Assembly (NCBI GenBank): GCA_021396245.1
Contig: WNYE01000085.1
Coordinates: forward strand, 119,235-183,234
Length of the DNA: 64,000 nt
Direction of reading: 5' to 3'
From: Sporothrix humicola
Lineage: Eukaryota > Ascomycota > Sordariomycetes > Ophiostomatales > Ophiostomataceae
Shown in pieces: positions 35,001-44,775 of this stretch (position 1 is the stretch's first letter; every line of letters begins with the position of its first letter). The position numbers were made by a program, and so were the translations under genes. The notes beneath the pieces were generated by a model. The model ran no database searches. It had not been told where the DNA came from and worked only from the letters and a program-made list of their open reading frames with translations.

Positions 35001-37448
35001 GGCAACAACAACGACGACGACATGGACATTGATGCCCATCTGGCTGAGAACGACGCCGAGCTCTTTGGCGACTTTGAGGGCGCTTACAACTACGACGAGG
35101 GCCAGGACAAGATCATGCTCGCCACCATGATGCCCTTCTCCAAGCAGCCGCCGCGTTCTGTCCGGTCCATCCGGTCGGTGTCTCCGGGCCGGCCGCTCGA
35201 CACGCTGCCCGACGTCCACGAGCGCCCAGCCATTGCATCCATTGCCGCTCTGACGGCTGTGGAGAGCCCCGAGGAGACGTCGTCGCACCTGCAGTCGTGG
35301 ATCGAGCACGCCTCCAAGAGCCAGCTCGAGCTGTTGCAGCAGCAGCAAGAGCAGAAGGAGAAGGAACAGCAGCAACTCCTCCAGCTGCGCAGCCGTTCTT
35401 CGGCATCTCGCCTTGCCCAAGGGGCATTCTATGAGGACGACGAAAACGACGAGGCGCGGGATGTGGTCGCAGAGGCCATTGAGGCGCCAACCACCCGTCC
35501 CAGAACGGCCCGCAATGACACTTCGGCCACGTCTTCTGCAGAGCCGGCCTCGACTGGGCAGTACGAGCTGCAGAATGCGCTGCAACAGGCCCAGCCCGTG
35601 CCGCTGCAGTTCTTCGCGCAGCCCGGCACCGTCGGCATTCCTCTGCCGCGGGAAGTCGTCGAAACACTGCGTGTCTCCGTCTCGTGCTTCCCCGAGACCA
35701 TGCTGAGCCTCTCCAGCTTCTCCATCCAGACCATCCGCACCTATTCGCGCAAGGTCCGTCGCTGCAGCCAGACCGACGCTGACAGCACCTACCGTCTGCT
35801 CATGTCGCCGACGTCGCCCGGCCTTCTGCCGCCGAGCCCGACCTCGATGTCACATGGACATGGACATGGACACCATTCTCATAACCACAACAGCCACAAT
35901 ATGCCTCCCATGTCGCCCACGTCGCCGACCAGCATGACCTTTGACCTGGGCACTGGCGTCTCGCGCTCCATGACGGCCACTTCGTTGACCTCCAACTCGT
36001 CGCGCCGCTTCTGGAAACTGCCCAAGAAGATTGCCAACAACACCCGCGCCGCCGCGCCCAACCTGAGCCTCTTTACCAACTTCCGCTCAAACAGCCCCAA
36101 CAACGGCGGCAGCGTCAACGGAAGCAACCCCATGTCGCCGACGATGGGCACCTCCACGCCACGGTTGTCGACCAGCGGCCGTCGTGGCAGCAGCCGCACC
36201 GACAACCATTTTGGATCGTCGTCGGGCAACAACGGCGGCAACGAGGACCAGGCCAAGGCCAGCGGCGCCTCTCTGAAGCGCATCTTCCCCACAGGCTCAG
36301 ACTACCTGTGCGATGCGCTGTACGCCCACATTATTGCATTCAACTACATCAGCCTGCTGTGCCCTCCTCCGCCATCTGCCGCTGCCGAAGGTGCTTCAGC
36401 AGAGGCCGGTGCTTCGGCCCAGCCGTCGTCGTCGGCCGAGCCCGTCACGGCCGCGCCGACAATGACCACGCTGGCCTCGTCCGCCACCCTGTTCGAGGCC
36501 ACCCAGCAGCAGCGGCGCCAGACCATCCGTGTCTATGTCGGCTCGGATGTGCCTCTCCCGGCCATGTCGGACATTGGTCCGTCCTCGTCCGGCGACTACG
36601 GCATGCGGCCGCTCATCGAGCTGGACGAGATGCACGCCAGCAATGGCATCGGCATCGGAAACGCCAACACCTCGTCGCGTCTGCTGTCCATAACGTCGTC
36701 GCGTCCGCCCTCGCGCGGCTACAGCAACCACTGTGACGAGAACGACGACAGCCGCATGATCTCGCGCAAGGCCGCGCTCCTCTTGGGCATTACCGAGACT
36801 CTGGAGCCGGACACCGCCAGCATTGGCGGTCCCAGCATCAGCAACGGCCACGGCCGTGGCCACTCTCGGAAGGGCTCCACGGCCTCGGGTGCCACCGCCG
36901 AATTCTCGTCTGCTCTGCCCGCGTCGATCCGCGGCAGCAGTCTTGCTCGCCGCTACAACTCGATGCGCCGCCGTATGGCCCAGTCGATCTCCGAGTCGGC
37001 CGAGGCCGCCGCCGCTGCCGCCGCCGACCCCAACGACCACACGTTTGCTGCGCGCGCCGCTCGTGCTGCCGCCGCGTCCAAGATGATCATCAAGAACCTG
37101 CCATCTACTATGGGCGCTGGCAACAGCAACGGCAGCCACACACACGGCCACGGCAAGTCGCTGTCGGTTGAGATCAGCAAGCCCATCTATGAAGGCGACG
37201 ACGCAGTGTCGGCCATCCCCACTGAGGGCGTGCCCGCGACCGTCGCTACCACGGCCGCTTCGGACGCCTCCATGCGTGATCTGCACGCCGGCCTGCATGC
37301 CTGCATCAGCCAGCTCGTCGCCACCATGAAACTGACGACGGGCCAGCTGGGCAACACGCTGCTCAACACAGAGGCTGCGCGGGCCATTGACCCGCTGTTC
37401 CTGCGCACTCTCTGCGAGCTTGTGCGTTCGCAAGAGGAGCAGTTCTAG
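32010..37448 (+). CDS. large low-complexity protein of unknown function (1812 aa, intronless)
   Basis: One uninterrupted frame of 1812 codons ends in TAG at 37446. I do not recognise the family. The N-terminus (about 1-90) is leucine-rich and helical (LEELNLNDLSLEEASSLLSS). Next comes a long polar region with His/Gln/Ser tracts, a Gln-rich probable coiled coil near residues 325-400, and acidic runs. Three parts look folded: about 1190-1250 (PLPREVVETLRVSVSCF and IQTIRTYSRK), about 1422-1450 (GSDYLCDALYAHIIAFNYI), and the C-terminal 60 residues (HACISQLVATMKLTTGQL). These suggest a conserved scaffold-like protein with disordered linkers, perhaps regulatory. There is no transmembrane segment or catalytic motif. 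The upstream 6 kb without genes and the very long ORF are features shared with fungal developmental regulators, but that is inference. Confidence 0.85.
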   Translation: MDAACNFPELLALDLETAESLFASKRMTSGAPRPMDAIFESQSIQDLGLKLEELNLNDLSLEEASSLLSSLGKLSQLNKLNKLNNPAAVAHASSLRNFVPGKTSSSSRQQQNRHQHQQSSRHDHHSRSKSTTHAAPSDLAAYIRQYQRHQEKQQHQQQYHDDNDRFDDNDSLTIDDLRDLDLHSRHDQRPTTASGIDRDIGRDIDRSHSPGPAFSISRSKTKSSGQSQHQNQNQGHGASQSSSAVPRYAAGSGVTGVNTSAGSHNHNTAGGDWDTDSVDSFELPSIRLSRRSAEQRTLLGGVSKSPSLPSAAAPPVQSVHQRIQQQEEEQIQQLQQLQQLKQLRQLQQLKQQLQEKQQLQHLLEKQLKLQREQEQTLKTSHREAKEKESAKPRQKEQAKAKDTKDRDYRKDEDDDTLSHLPQQPPTQLPATTQPSSSLLLQQRPQQQQTQQAHQQQNRLSVVDPLSDYGNRDSYSSLYDSYSYSYHRYSHDSNQSANTNTNSDDGASSIGIAGGGVGGGEGGDGAPRGRQQSVVTMATSVSGRESREGCRFSSQSQASRTTPSALGQYSAPTKNGCLTVSSSQRESVATTASSADRHVEFSLDSSRRASTKATSDNTSASDEDGAVKTKAKAKTEEEDRDNDKEAALAVERPKSSVAKQLPPRRTGNVSQLSWMRFDDEEDEDEDDTKDKEDDVDRDQTYGDIIRGMNGIGSVGGARPQSRDGSTIDRSRGVVSPVNYTSLPPRPKTAVGHVDGASATEFRALNDYVAERTRNNNSKKRQSRVTIDEPTPVASINVPQRRSSLGQKDRKPLLFGENDDEQQNHSHKLRHFLSFSDASVFSDAPRGGLHDRPKTSSSSHYQMQSDFGLGFASVVAAAAASERERRGRFETESIADHEDPPIFLQKTVYRKPVPRPRTPLDMTPINKAAAAAHKSTPSAHLTRRGREVFSVSRGGNTKDDGASTNNGGADQPFVEPLLVSQFDDDSDSDHHPGAPASDHGNNNDDDMDIDAHLAENDAELFGDFEGAYNYDEGQDKIMLATMMPFSKQPPRSVRSIRSVSPGRPLDTLPDVHERPAIASIAALTAVESPEETSSHLQSWIEHASKSQLELLQQQQEQKEKEQQQLLQLRSRSSASRLAQGAFYEDDENDEARDVVAEAIEAPTTRPRTARNDTSATSSAEPASTGQYELQNALQQAQPVPLQFFAQPGTVGIPLPREVVETLRVSVSCFPETMLSLSSFSIQTIRTYSRKVRRCSQTDADSTYRLLMSPTSPGLLPPSPTSMSHGHGHGHHSHNHNSHNMPPMSPTSPTSMTFDLGTGVSRSMTATSLTSNSSRRFWKLPKKIANNTRAAAPNLSLFTNFRSNSPNNGGSVNGSNPMSPTMGTSTPRLSTSGRRGSSRTDNHFGSSSGNNGGNEDQAKASGASLKRIFPTGSDYLCDALYAHIIAFNYISLLCPPPPSAAAEGASAEAGASAQPSSSAEPVTAAPTMTTLASSATLFEATQQQRRQTIRVYVGSDVPLPAMSDIGPSSSGDYGMRPLIELDEMHASNGIGIGNANTSSRLLSITSSRPPSRGYSNHCDENDDSRMISRKAALLLGITETLEPDTASIGGPSISNGHGRGHSRKGSTASGATAEFSSALPASIRGSSLARRYNSMRRRMAQSISESAEAAAAAAADPNDHTFAARAARAAAASKMIIKNLPSTMGAGNSNGSHTHGHGKSLSVEISKPIYEGDDAVSAIPTEGVPATVATTAASDASMRDLHAGLHACISQLVATMKLTTGQLGNTLLNTEAARAIDPLFLRTLCELVRSQEEQF

Positions 37449-38027
37449 AAAGCAGGCAAGCGAGGCGCGCTTCTTTCTTTTCTTATTTATTCATTCCCTA
37501 TCTCTCAACATTTTCCTTTGTCAAATCTTTTCTTTTGTATTCTTTTACTTTCGTTTTCTTCTACTTTTTTATTTCCTTTTGACTTTGCACTTTGGTTTCT
37601 CCTTCTTTTTGCGGGTATTTATGGAGGACATGGAAAACAATATGACGGCCGGATTGATGATGGACGGATTGCTTAGGAGGGTCGGGAACACAAATACCAA
37701 GGGAATACCACCGGAGAGTTTGATTTACTTGCTTGTTTTGCTTTGCTTGTTCTGTTTTACTTTTTTATTTGATTTTATGCACATTTTTACCATTTATTCG
37801 TTTGACTTTCTATTTCTTTTTAATAAATCATACCCATTCCAACCTAATCTTCTTTCACTAAGCATGCACTTTCGTGGTAAATATGTTCACGTCACAAGTA
37901 GCCAAAATGTTGTCAGCACACCACTCTGATAATATGCATTGATTTCGTTATGAATCGTTAAGCTACCTCTTTCCCTCATAATTCCCCATCCCGATCCCGT
38001 AGCTACCTACAATCTCCTTCCATTCGT
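37449..38027. terminator. convergent 3' region
   Basis: This 579-bp AT-rich gap lies between the 3' ends of the 1812-codon gene and CSN2. It must contain both 3' UTRs and poly(A) sites; AATAAA-like runs are near 37820. Nothing else is recognisable. Confidence 0.45.
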
Positions 38028-39569
38028 CTAGGCTGCGGCCGTCATGCTGTCCTCGTTTAAGATGCCGCTTATCTTGCCGGACCGTGCCCGCCTGGCCGAC
38101 CTATGCGCCGAGTGGTTGAAAGAAGACATGAACCCGCTATCATGGCCGCGCCCGCCCCCACCACCACCGCCAAGCCCGCCCCCGTCGTTTCCGGCCCCTA
38201 AGCGCAACGACGGTGCTGTGCTGTTAAAGATGGCCGACGCAAGACCCGACATAGCCGCCGACAGGTGGGCAAGAGCGTCGACTCGGTCGGCATCCACGTC
38301 CGACTCCAGCTCCAGAATGCCCGCCTGCTGGTCGATTGTCCCTGCAATCCGGCCGTCCACGATCAGGAACCCCAGAATGTCCTGGACCTCGGCGTCGCTG
38401 ATGCGGATCTGCTCGGCAATCCAGAGCGTGCGCAGACGTGTGTACGGAGCAATAATCTTGAGCACGGCCTTGGTGCGCATGTTGCGTGTGACCTCGTCAA
38501 TGTTCTCCGCGATAAAGGCATCCTGCAGCAGGTCCGGGTTGCGGTGCAGCACGTCCTCGTAGCGGTGGATGTCATCGTGCTGGTAGGCCTCGACGAGGTC
38601 GGTCATGGCGGCGATGCGGGGGTCGTTGCGGTAGGGCTTTGTCTCCTGCGAGTCAAAGGGGTTGATCTCGGAGCGCATCAGCATGGTGGTCAGCAGCAGG
38701 TACTTGAGCACCTGGATGCGCTGCAGCGAGCCGGCCTCGTCGTAGTTGCGGAACGACTCGAAAAAGTCACTCTGCGCGTCCGTCCAGTTCTCCTCGCTCA
38801 TGTGCATCTTGCCGCCGCACTCGCGGATGATTCCCATGATCTTGGGATGCGGAACGGCCGACCGCACTGTCAGCGCTCGCTGGTACAGCTGCTTGAGCTG
38901 CTTGTTGTTCTTGCGCTCGGCGTACATCTGGATCTCGAGCGCGTAGATCTCGAGCAGGTACGTGCCCTTGGAGGGGTCGTCGGAGCCGTCGGGCCGCTGG
39001 CAGGCCTTGTGCAAGTCGCGCAGTTTCCGCATCACCTCGTTGTACTTTTGGCGGTCCAGCAGCAGCTTGGCCTGCTTAATATTCGTCTTGAGCCACAGCC
39101 GCTCGTTGTTGGTGCTCTGGAAGCACGTCAGCGTCAGCTCGTAAAAGGCCTCCATGAAGTTTGCGGCCCTCTTGTCGCCTGCTGCGGCTGATGCGGCCGA
39201 TGTCTTTTCAAAGAAGTCGAGCATGTTGTTGATGGACTTTTCCGAGTAGTTGCGCGTCACCGCCGACTTGACATAGGTCAGCAGCTCCTTGTAGTGGGAC
39301 ACAGCGTCCTCGTAGCGGCCAATCTTGAACTCGAGCTTGATGGCCTGTTTGAGGCCCTTGAAACCCCAATCGCCTTTTTCTTCTTCCAGCTCCGGCAGCC
39401 CGAGGAACTCTGTGATGGCCTCGTCCGGGTCCGACAGTTTCGTCTGTTTCGCATTGTAGTACTTGTTCTCGATTGTCACCTCTCCAGCATCCGGCTCGTC
39501 CTCGTCGTCTTCGTACTCGAAATCGTACTCCTCCTCGTCTGACTCTTGCATGAAATCGTCGTCAGACAT
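38028..39569 (-). CDS. CSN2: COP9 signalosome subunit 2
   Basis: This single-exon protein of 513 aa starts MSDDDFMQESDEEEYDFEYE, the acidic N-terminus typical of CSN2. It continues with the helical-repeat region (DWGFKGLKQAIKLEFKIG; KSINNMLDFFEK; RLWLKTNIKQAKLL; LLEIYALEIQMYAERKN) and a C-terminal PCI domain (RTLWIAEQIRISDAEVQDIL; VDGRIAGTIDQQAGIL). CSN2 (csnB in Aspergillus) is a core helical subunit of the COP9 signalosome, which removes Nedd8 from cullins and controls fungal development and secondary metabolism. The C-terminal tail after the PCI domain carries a Gly-rich run (GGGLGGGGGGG) and a basic segment, which are probably lineage-specific. The ATG at 39569 is chosen over the longer open frame to 39881 because family similarity begins exactly there. 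It shares a 488-bp promoter with the Cwc25 gene. Confidence 0.93.
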   Translation of the reverse strand: MSDDDFMQESDEEEYDFEYEDDEDEPDAGEVTIENKYYNAKQTKLSDPDEAITEFLGLPELEEEKGDWGFKGLKQAIKLEFKIGRYEDAVSHYKELLTYVKSAVTRNYSEKSINNMLDFFEKTSAASAAAGDKRAANFMEAFYELTLTCFQSTNNERLWLKTNIKQAKLLLDRQKYNEVMRKLRDLHKACQRPDGSDDPSKGTYLLEIYALEIQMYAERKNNKQLKQLYQRALTVRSAVPHPKIMGIIRECGGKMHMSEENWTDAQSDFFESFRNYDEAGSLQRIQVLKYLLLTTMLMRSEINPFDSQETKPYRNDPRIAAMTDLVEAYQHDDIHRYEDVLHRNPDLLQDAFIAENIDEVTRNMRTKAVLKIIAPYTRLRTLWIAEQIRISDAEVQDILGFLIVDGRIAGTIDQQAGILELESDVDADRVDALAHLSAAMSGLASAIFNSTAPSLRLGAGNDGGGLGGGGGGGRGHDSGFMSSFNHSAHRSARRARSGKISGILNEDSMTAAA

Positions 39570-40057
39570 GATGGGCGGTGGGAATATGGTGTGTTGTTGA
39601 TGAGATAAGGTAGTGGAGTGGGTCGTGATAGCGTCAATTGTGAAATCGATATTCTGGAAAAGGGTATCGATGGACACTCGTGCCGGGATTGAGCGCGGTA
39701 ATGTTGGTGAGTTAGAGTTTAGAAATGGTAAAAGTTGTGATGATGCAAACAAACCAGACGGCTGCTGGGACTCGTAATGAGGGGAAGGAACTACAGGGCA
39801 ACAAGCTCTGGAAAGCGGAAGGAGCTCCACTGGAACAGGCTGCTGGCAAGAGCGCCCCGCTGTCGCTAGTGCACGGGCCACTTTTCAGCCTGTTCCTTTT
39901 TTAGTGGATGCACGTGCCTGCCTTGGGAGGCGACTGCCAGATATCTCCAGCCTTCTCTGAACCTTTGCTTCTTCTTTTTCCTTTCCTCTCTTTTCTCCCT
40001 CCAACACAACCATCCCAACAACCACCACACAACGTCTGCCACCCCACCACCATCACC
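39570..40057. promoter_or_regulatory. shared promoter of CSN2 and CWC25
   Basis: This 488-bp divergent spacer separates two start codons. A CT-rich plus-strand tract lies at about 39960-40010 and a CA-rich stretch runs up to the Cwc25 ATG. The two leaders must together fill most of the spacer. Confidence 0.5.
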
Positions 40058-41575
40058 ATGGGCAGCGGCGATCTCAACACGAAAAAGAGCTGGCACGTCG
40101 TCAACCTCAAAAACCAGCGCAAAGTATGGGAGAGCGAACAGGCCGCGCTAGCCGAGCGCAAAAAGGTCAATGAACGCGTCGAAGAACTGCGCAAGGAGCG
40201 CCAGGAGGAGGAGATCACGCGGCAGCTCGAGGCCGCCGGCGGCACCAAGCGCGTCGACCGCGTCGACTGGATGTACCAGGGCCCCTCAGCGGACAATGGC
40301 GGCATGGTGACGGAAGAGGCCGAGGCCTTTTTGCTGGGCAAACGGCGCATCGATTCGCTGCTCAAGGGCGACGACCACAAGCAGCTCGAAAAGAATGCGG
40401 TGCCAGATCGATTTGCGACGCTGGATGCACCAGGAGCCATTGGTGCGGCTGGCACGCCGGGTGCGCTTCCGACAGCAGCGTCGGCACGAGACATGGCCGC
40501 CAAGATCCGCGAAGACCCCCTGCTTGCCATCAAGCGCCAAGAACAACAATCCTACGAAGCCATGGTCAACGACCCGATCCGGCGACAACAACTGATGGCA
40601 GCCATGGGCGTCTCGGGCGACGACAAGAAGAGGAGCAGCCACAGCCACAGCCACGGCAGCAGTCGACGATCGCATCACAGAAGCAGCCACCATCGAAGCA
40701 GCCATCGCAGCAGCTACCGAGACGACGACGACGAAGACAGCGAGCGCCGGCATAAGAGACGGCGTCGCGACGACTCGAGAGACCGTGACCATGACCGGGA
40801 TAGGGACCGGGATCGGGATTCAAGAAGAAGCAGACGTGATTCGCCCGACGACGATCGACGCAGTTCTCGCCGAGACGACGACGACAAAGATCGGGCAAGA
40901 GACCGTGTTAGTCACAGGGATAGAGACTCAAGGCGCGGAGACGACGACAGACGGGATAGAGACCGGTCGCGCGAAAGACGGAGAGATCGCAGTCCACGGG
41001 AACGGCGCGACAGAAGTCCTCGCTCGCCCTCACAATCTCGGTCAAGATCTCCACCAAAACGCGAGCGTGGGAGGGAGCAGGAACGTGACCGACCAAGAGA
41101 CGACAGAAATAGTAGAGACAGCCGCAACGGCGATCGTGACAGAAATGGCCGTGATTCTCGGCCGTATAGGGACGACTGGGACGACAGAAACGGTCGCGAT
41201 CGGAGGGATAATGGACGGCCGCCATATCGCAATGGAAACGCCAACAATAACGGCAATAATGGGCCCAGAAACGGTTCCAATTCCAACGGACCCAATGCTG
41301 AAGAGCGTGCTCGAAAGCTGGCGGCAATGCAGGCCAACGCGGCCGATCTCGCCAAAGAGCGCGAGACACGCCTGGCCGATATTGAGGCCAAGGAGGCCCA
41401 AGCCAGAGACGCCGACGAGCGCGCTCGCGCGGAAGACGCCAAAATCATGTCCGGGACAGGCGCTGGCGCGATGACGACGTCGTTTAGCACAAACCTGCGG
41501 AAACGCGCTGGCGACATGGGCCTGGCCGAGAGTCTAGGCCGCAGCCGGCAAGGACTCCAGCGAGATGAGGACTGA
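40058..41575 (+). CDS. CWC25: pre-mRNA splicing factor Cwc25
   Basis: This single-exon protein of 505 aa opens with the conserved Cwc25 N-terminus (MGSGDLNTKKSWHVVNLKN, then RKVWESEQAALAERKK), the Cir/CBF1-interacting co-repressor N-terminal domain found in Cwc25. The motif RVDWMYQGP near residue 70 is also typical. Cwc25 joins the activated spliceosome and promotes the first catalytic step. After residue 190 the sequence becomes His/Ser-rich, then a long RS/RD/RDR-type low-complexity region (about 225-420), typical of splicing factors, followed by an Asn/Gly-rich segment. A coiled coil near 430-480 (EERARKLAAMQANAADLAKE) precedes the C-terminus. Yeast Cwc25 is much shorter (179 aa); the extension fits filamentous fungi. 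The start in the context accATGg is well supported by homology. Confidence 0.9.
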   Translation: MGSGDLNTKKSWHVVNLKNQRKVWESEQAALAERKKVNERVEELRKERQEEEITRQLEAAGGTKRVDRVDWMYQGPSADNGGMVTEEAEAFLLGKRRIDSLLKGDDHKQLEKNAVPDRFATLDAPGAIGAAGTPGALPTAASARDMAAKIREDPLLAIKRQEQQSYEAMVNDPIRRQQLMAAMGVSGDDKKRSSHSHSHGSSRRSHHRSSHHRSSHRSSYRDDDDEDSERRHKRRRRDDSRDRDHDRDRDRDRDSRRSRRDSPDDDRRSSRRDDDDKDRARDRVSHRDRDSRRGDDDRRDRDRSRERRRDRSPRERRDRSPRSPSQSRSRSPPKRERGREQERDRPRDDRNSRDSRNGDRDRNGRDSRPYRDDWDDRNGRDRRDNGRPPYRNGNANNNGNNGPRNGSNSNGPNAEERARKLAAMQANAADLAKERETRLADIEAKEAQARDADERARAEDAKIMSGTGAGAMTTSFSTNLRKRAGDMGLAESLGRSRQGLQRDED

Positions 41576-41723
41576 AGGAAAAGCAAAGACAAAGGCAACA
41601 GCGTCTGGTATCAAATCGTATATACAAGTTTCTAATGCAAAATAATCTATCATGACAACCAACCCAAACTTTTGTGTATCCTTTCGTCCACTAGTAGTTT
41701 ATCTTCGTTTATCCCAAGACAAC

Positions 41724-43585
41724 CTACCGGTACTTTTCGTAGTTGGCTGCGTCTTGCCGCCGCTCCTCGATACGGGCAAGCGTCTCCTCATCATAGAGGC
41801 TCGACAGCGGCTGGCCCTTGAACAGGACCAGATCCTGGTGCCGACTGGCCTCTTCGCGCGTCATGCAAACAAGATCGGCCAGCTGCAGCCGCGCTGTCTT
41901 CTGCTCAGCCTGCAGAGGCACATCGCCCTCTAGGTCTTGGGCGGCAGGGTAGACACGGCCCACCAGGGACTCGACAATATCAGCGCCCTCGGCGCGATTG
42001 GGCAGCTGCCAGCGGACAAGCGTTGTGCGTGTAGGCAGACCCGAGACGGCACTGCGGCCGCGGTAGACGTCCTCGACAAGGAATGCAATGTCGCCGGGCG
42101 TCAGAGGGACACGAAGACCGACGGCGGCCGAGTTGGCGTCGTATCCTGCAGACTTCTTCTTGTCCTTCTTTGATTTCTTGCCCTTCTTGTTGTCTTCTTC
42201 AGCAGGGGCAGCGTCGTCGGCAGGCTTTTCGCCATCACCGTTTGCTGTCCGGCCAACTTCCTCGAAATGACGCACCAGCTTCTCCTCAAAGCCATGAACG
42301 GCCGCAAGAATCTGGTCGTACATCTTGTCGCGGCCCTTGACAGCAGTGTAGTCATGCGGGTAGCCTATTTTGTCAGAAGAGACCTTGCAATAACCAATAG
42401 TGTGAGTAACTTACATGACAAGACCAGCAAAATGTGGTTCGCTAATGTGTAGCCAAAGACGGCGGGCATCGTGCCCAACACTGGCAGGATTCGCACGCGG
42501 AAGTCGGGCAGCGCACCAAGCTCGCGCACAGCGTCTTTGCCCTTTGCAAACTGCTCGTCCGATAGCGGCAGCAGCGTGGCCTTGCCGTCGCCTGCTTCTG
42601 TCCGCTCCGTCGAGAAGACTGCCGGAATGCCACCTGTGATGCCTAGTAGCTTGAGCCGTCTGCGCGTCGCACGAGACAGCCGGTCCTCGGAACTCGAGCC
42701 AATGTCGCCCACGACCACGCGCGTCGGGTCGCTCTTGGTGCCGGCACCCATTGACGCAATAATCGGCAGCTTGTTCTCGTAACAATACCGCAGAAGCTCG
42801 ACCTTGGTGTCGATGTTGTCAATGGCGTCGACGATAAACGAAATGGGACGCTCCTTGCTGCTCTCTGCGCTCTTTGACGAGTTCCCCTCGATGTCTGCGT
42901 CCCGCCAAGGTCCCAGCAGTCGTGCAGCCGAGTCCTTGTCGAACTTTTCGCCACGCAAATCAAAACGAACCCACGGCGACACGGCCAGCAGTCTTCGCGA
43001 CAAAACACGCACTTTAGGCCGGCCAACGTCTGCCAGCGTAGCCACTGCGTGACGGTTCAACGAGCTCAGCGACACCTGATCAAAATCAACGAGCCGGATG
43101 CGTGCCACACCACTGCGAGCAAGAGCGGCCGCACAATGCGAACCAACGCCTCCACAGCCGACAACAATCACAACTGAGTCGCGCACTTTCTGAAGTCCCT
43201 CGGGCGTCAGAAACGCCTGGTTGCGTGTGAGCTGCTCCAGTATAACCTCTTCAGCATAGTCTCCCGCCTGGGCACGCCGTGCAAGTGCCAGAGCCCGCAG
43301 TTCTTCGGGGTCCTCCGTCTCGACCACTTCGCCCGAATCGTTGTTGTGATCTGCCCCGTTCGACTGTGCTTGCCTCGAGGCCGCTGTTTCGCCTCCAATT
43401 ACTTCAGATGCTTCTTCCTCGGCAACATCCTTGGCAACAGACCGCTTGAGCCGCCGCAGCCGAGACGCCTGGACATTGTGCTGGACGCCTAAAACAATAC
43501 CGACGGCCACAGCTCCCGAAACGACGGCCGTCGCTGCTAGCTGCAGCAGACGGCTGTTGCTGGCCTGGGCGAGGAGTGACGACAT
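41724..43585 (-). CDS. tRNA threonylcarbamoyladenosine dehydratase (ThiF/E1-like, Tcd type)
   Basis: The gene model is complement(join(41724..42364,42415..43585)), 603 aa. A 50-nt intron (donor GTAAGT at 42414, acceptor AAATAG at 42365) keeps the frame. Residues 13-35 form a transmembrane or membrane-anchor helix (LLQLAATAVVSGAVAVGIVL), as in the yeast mitochondrial outer-membrane Tcd1 and Tcd2. The adenylating E1-like domain starts near residue 130, with the ATP-binding loop VVGCGGVGSHCAAAL, then VDFDQVSLSSLNRH and the substrate strand FIVDAIDN followed by GAGTKSDPTRV. These enzymes use ATP to convert t6A37 to the cyclic form ct6A in tRNAs that read ANN codons. A Lys-rich linker (KKGKKSKKDKKK, about residues 455-466) splits the C-terminal part and is unusual. 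Family assignment is firm; membrane location is inferred. Confidence 0.88.
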
Positions 43586-44775
43586 GAGAGCGGAAGACGG
43601 GGACGAGTATCGAAAACGAAAAGTGTTGTGGGGAGCCAATGGCTGGCGGGAGGGCGTAGAGACGTGTGTCGCGTGTTGGTGTTTTGTATCATAAAAAAAT
43701 TCAATCTCGAAAATAGAGGTCAAAATTCTGATGCACTTTGGCAGGTCCCCCTCACGTCATCGGCCACTGCCAAAAGAAAGCGGCAGGCGCCCCTCACTAA
43801 CAAAAACCTAGAAGGAAGGATGGAAGAAAAAGGTTTTAGTGGGGAAGGCGCAAGGGCCGGCCGCTAATGCACTAACAACAGGTACAAGCACTTGTGGGAG
43901 GCACTTGAGGAAGGCACCACTCAGCCTTACTACAAGAAGGAACTTTTGACATGAGTATGACAGGTGTCAGGTAATCTAATATAAAGTCTTTTCTGCTTGG
44001 TTTTTTGTTGGACTTATACAATTGGTTTCCTCCGAACCCTAAGGGTAGCTTTTATCGGTAGAAAAAGGAGCAATTTTTATAACAAGACTTTGGAATTAAA
44101 AACGGTATAAAAACAATGAAAGGGGGTAATAGAAGAAGTGAAAAAAGAAAAGGAAATGACAAAATGAGAAACAATACACAAGAGTACAAAAGAGAATAAA
44201 CAGAACAAAGACAACACAACGCCTAAGCTCGTGTGCAAACGTGGACCAACAAGAACGAAGCAAACTGTAAGACACAAGACACAAACAATGGCCATAAACT
44301 GGTCCCTCCTATCCCTGCTAAGTTTTCGTCACCTTGCTGGCAGTTTGGCAATGACAAACGCTGTGCGGGCCGGCAGGCTGAACCAAGAGAGGCAGGGTCG
44401 GGATGTCGTGGCATATCATGTGCCGAGTGCTCACGCAGCCGTAGTGACAAAGGAAACATGATACATGCTATAATGTAAGAGGGAAAGTCGTTATGTGCGG
44501 TATAAAAAAGAGACAAAAAGCAAGGCCATGTCTGTAATTCCGAGTCGATGTTCGAAGTCGAGAGCTGGCGGCGTAGCAAAATAATCAGAAACAGGAAACA
44601 GACAGACTGTGTCGTCGAGGCGATTGCCGAAAGGATGGCGGTAGAAGGTAATCCGAGAATGGGGCAAGTCGAGGGTTGGGACACCGTGGGCAGACACAGT
44701 CTGAGACACACATACATGTACAAAGGCGGCAGTCGAGTCGAACAAAAAGTGGTGCGGCAGTTGGCACACACCACC
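43586..44775. other. intergenic region, 1.2 kb
   Basis: This region lies between the dehydratase start and the Rho3 stop, both on the minus strand. It holds the dehydratase promoter and the Rho3 3' UTR. An A-rich stretch runs at about 44080-44210. No supported gene, repeat or RNA. Confidence 0.5.

Noticed and set aside
34575..37433. Minus-strand ORFs of 336 and 345 codons opposite the 1812-codon gene
   Set aside because: GC-rich codons on the sense strand leave antisense frames open; composition is Arg/Gly/Val-rich and shows no motif.
38265..39191. 308-codon plus-strand ORF opposite CSN2
   Set aside because: Antisense shadow; the CSN2 frame carries clear family motifs.
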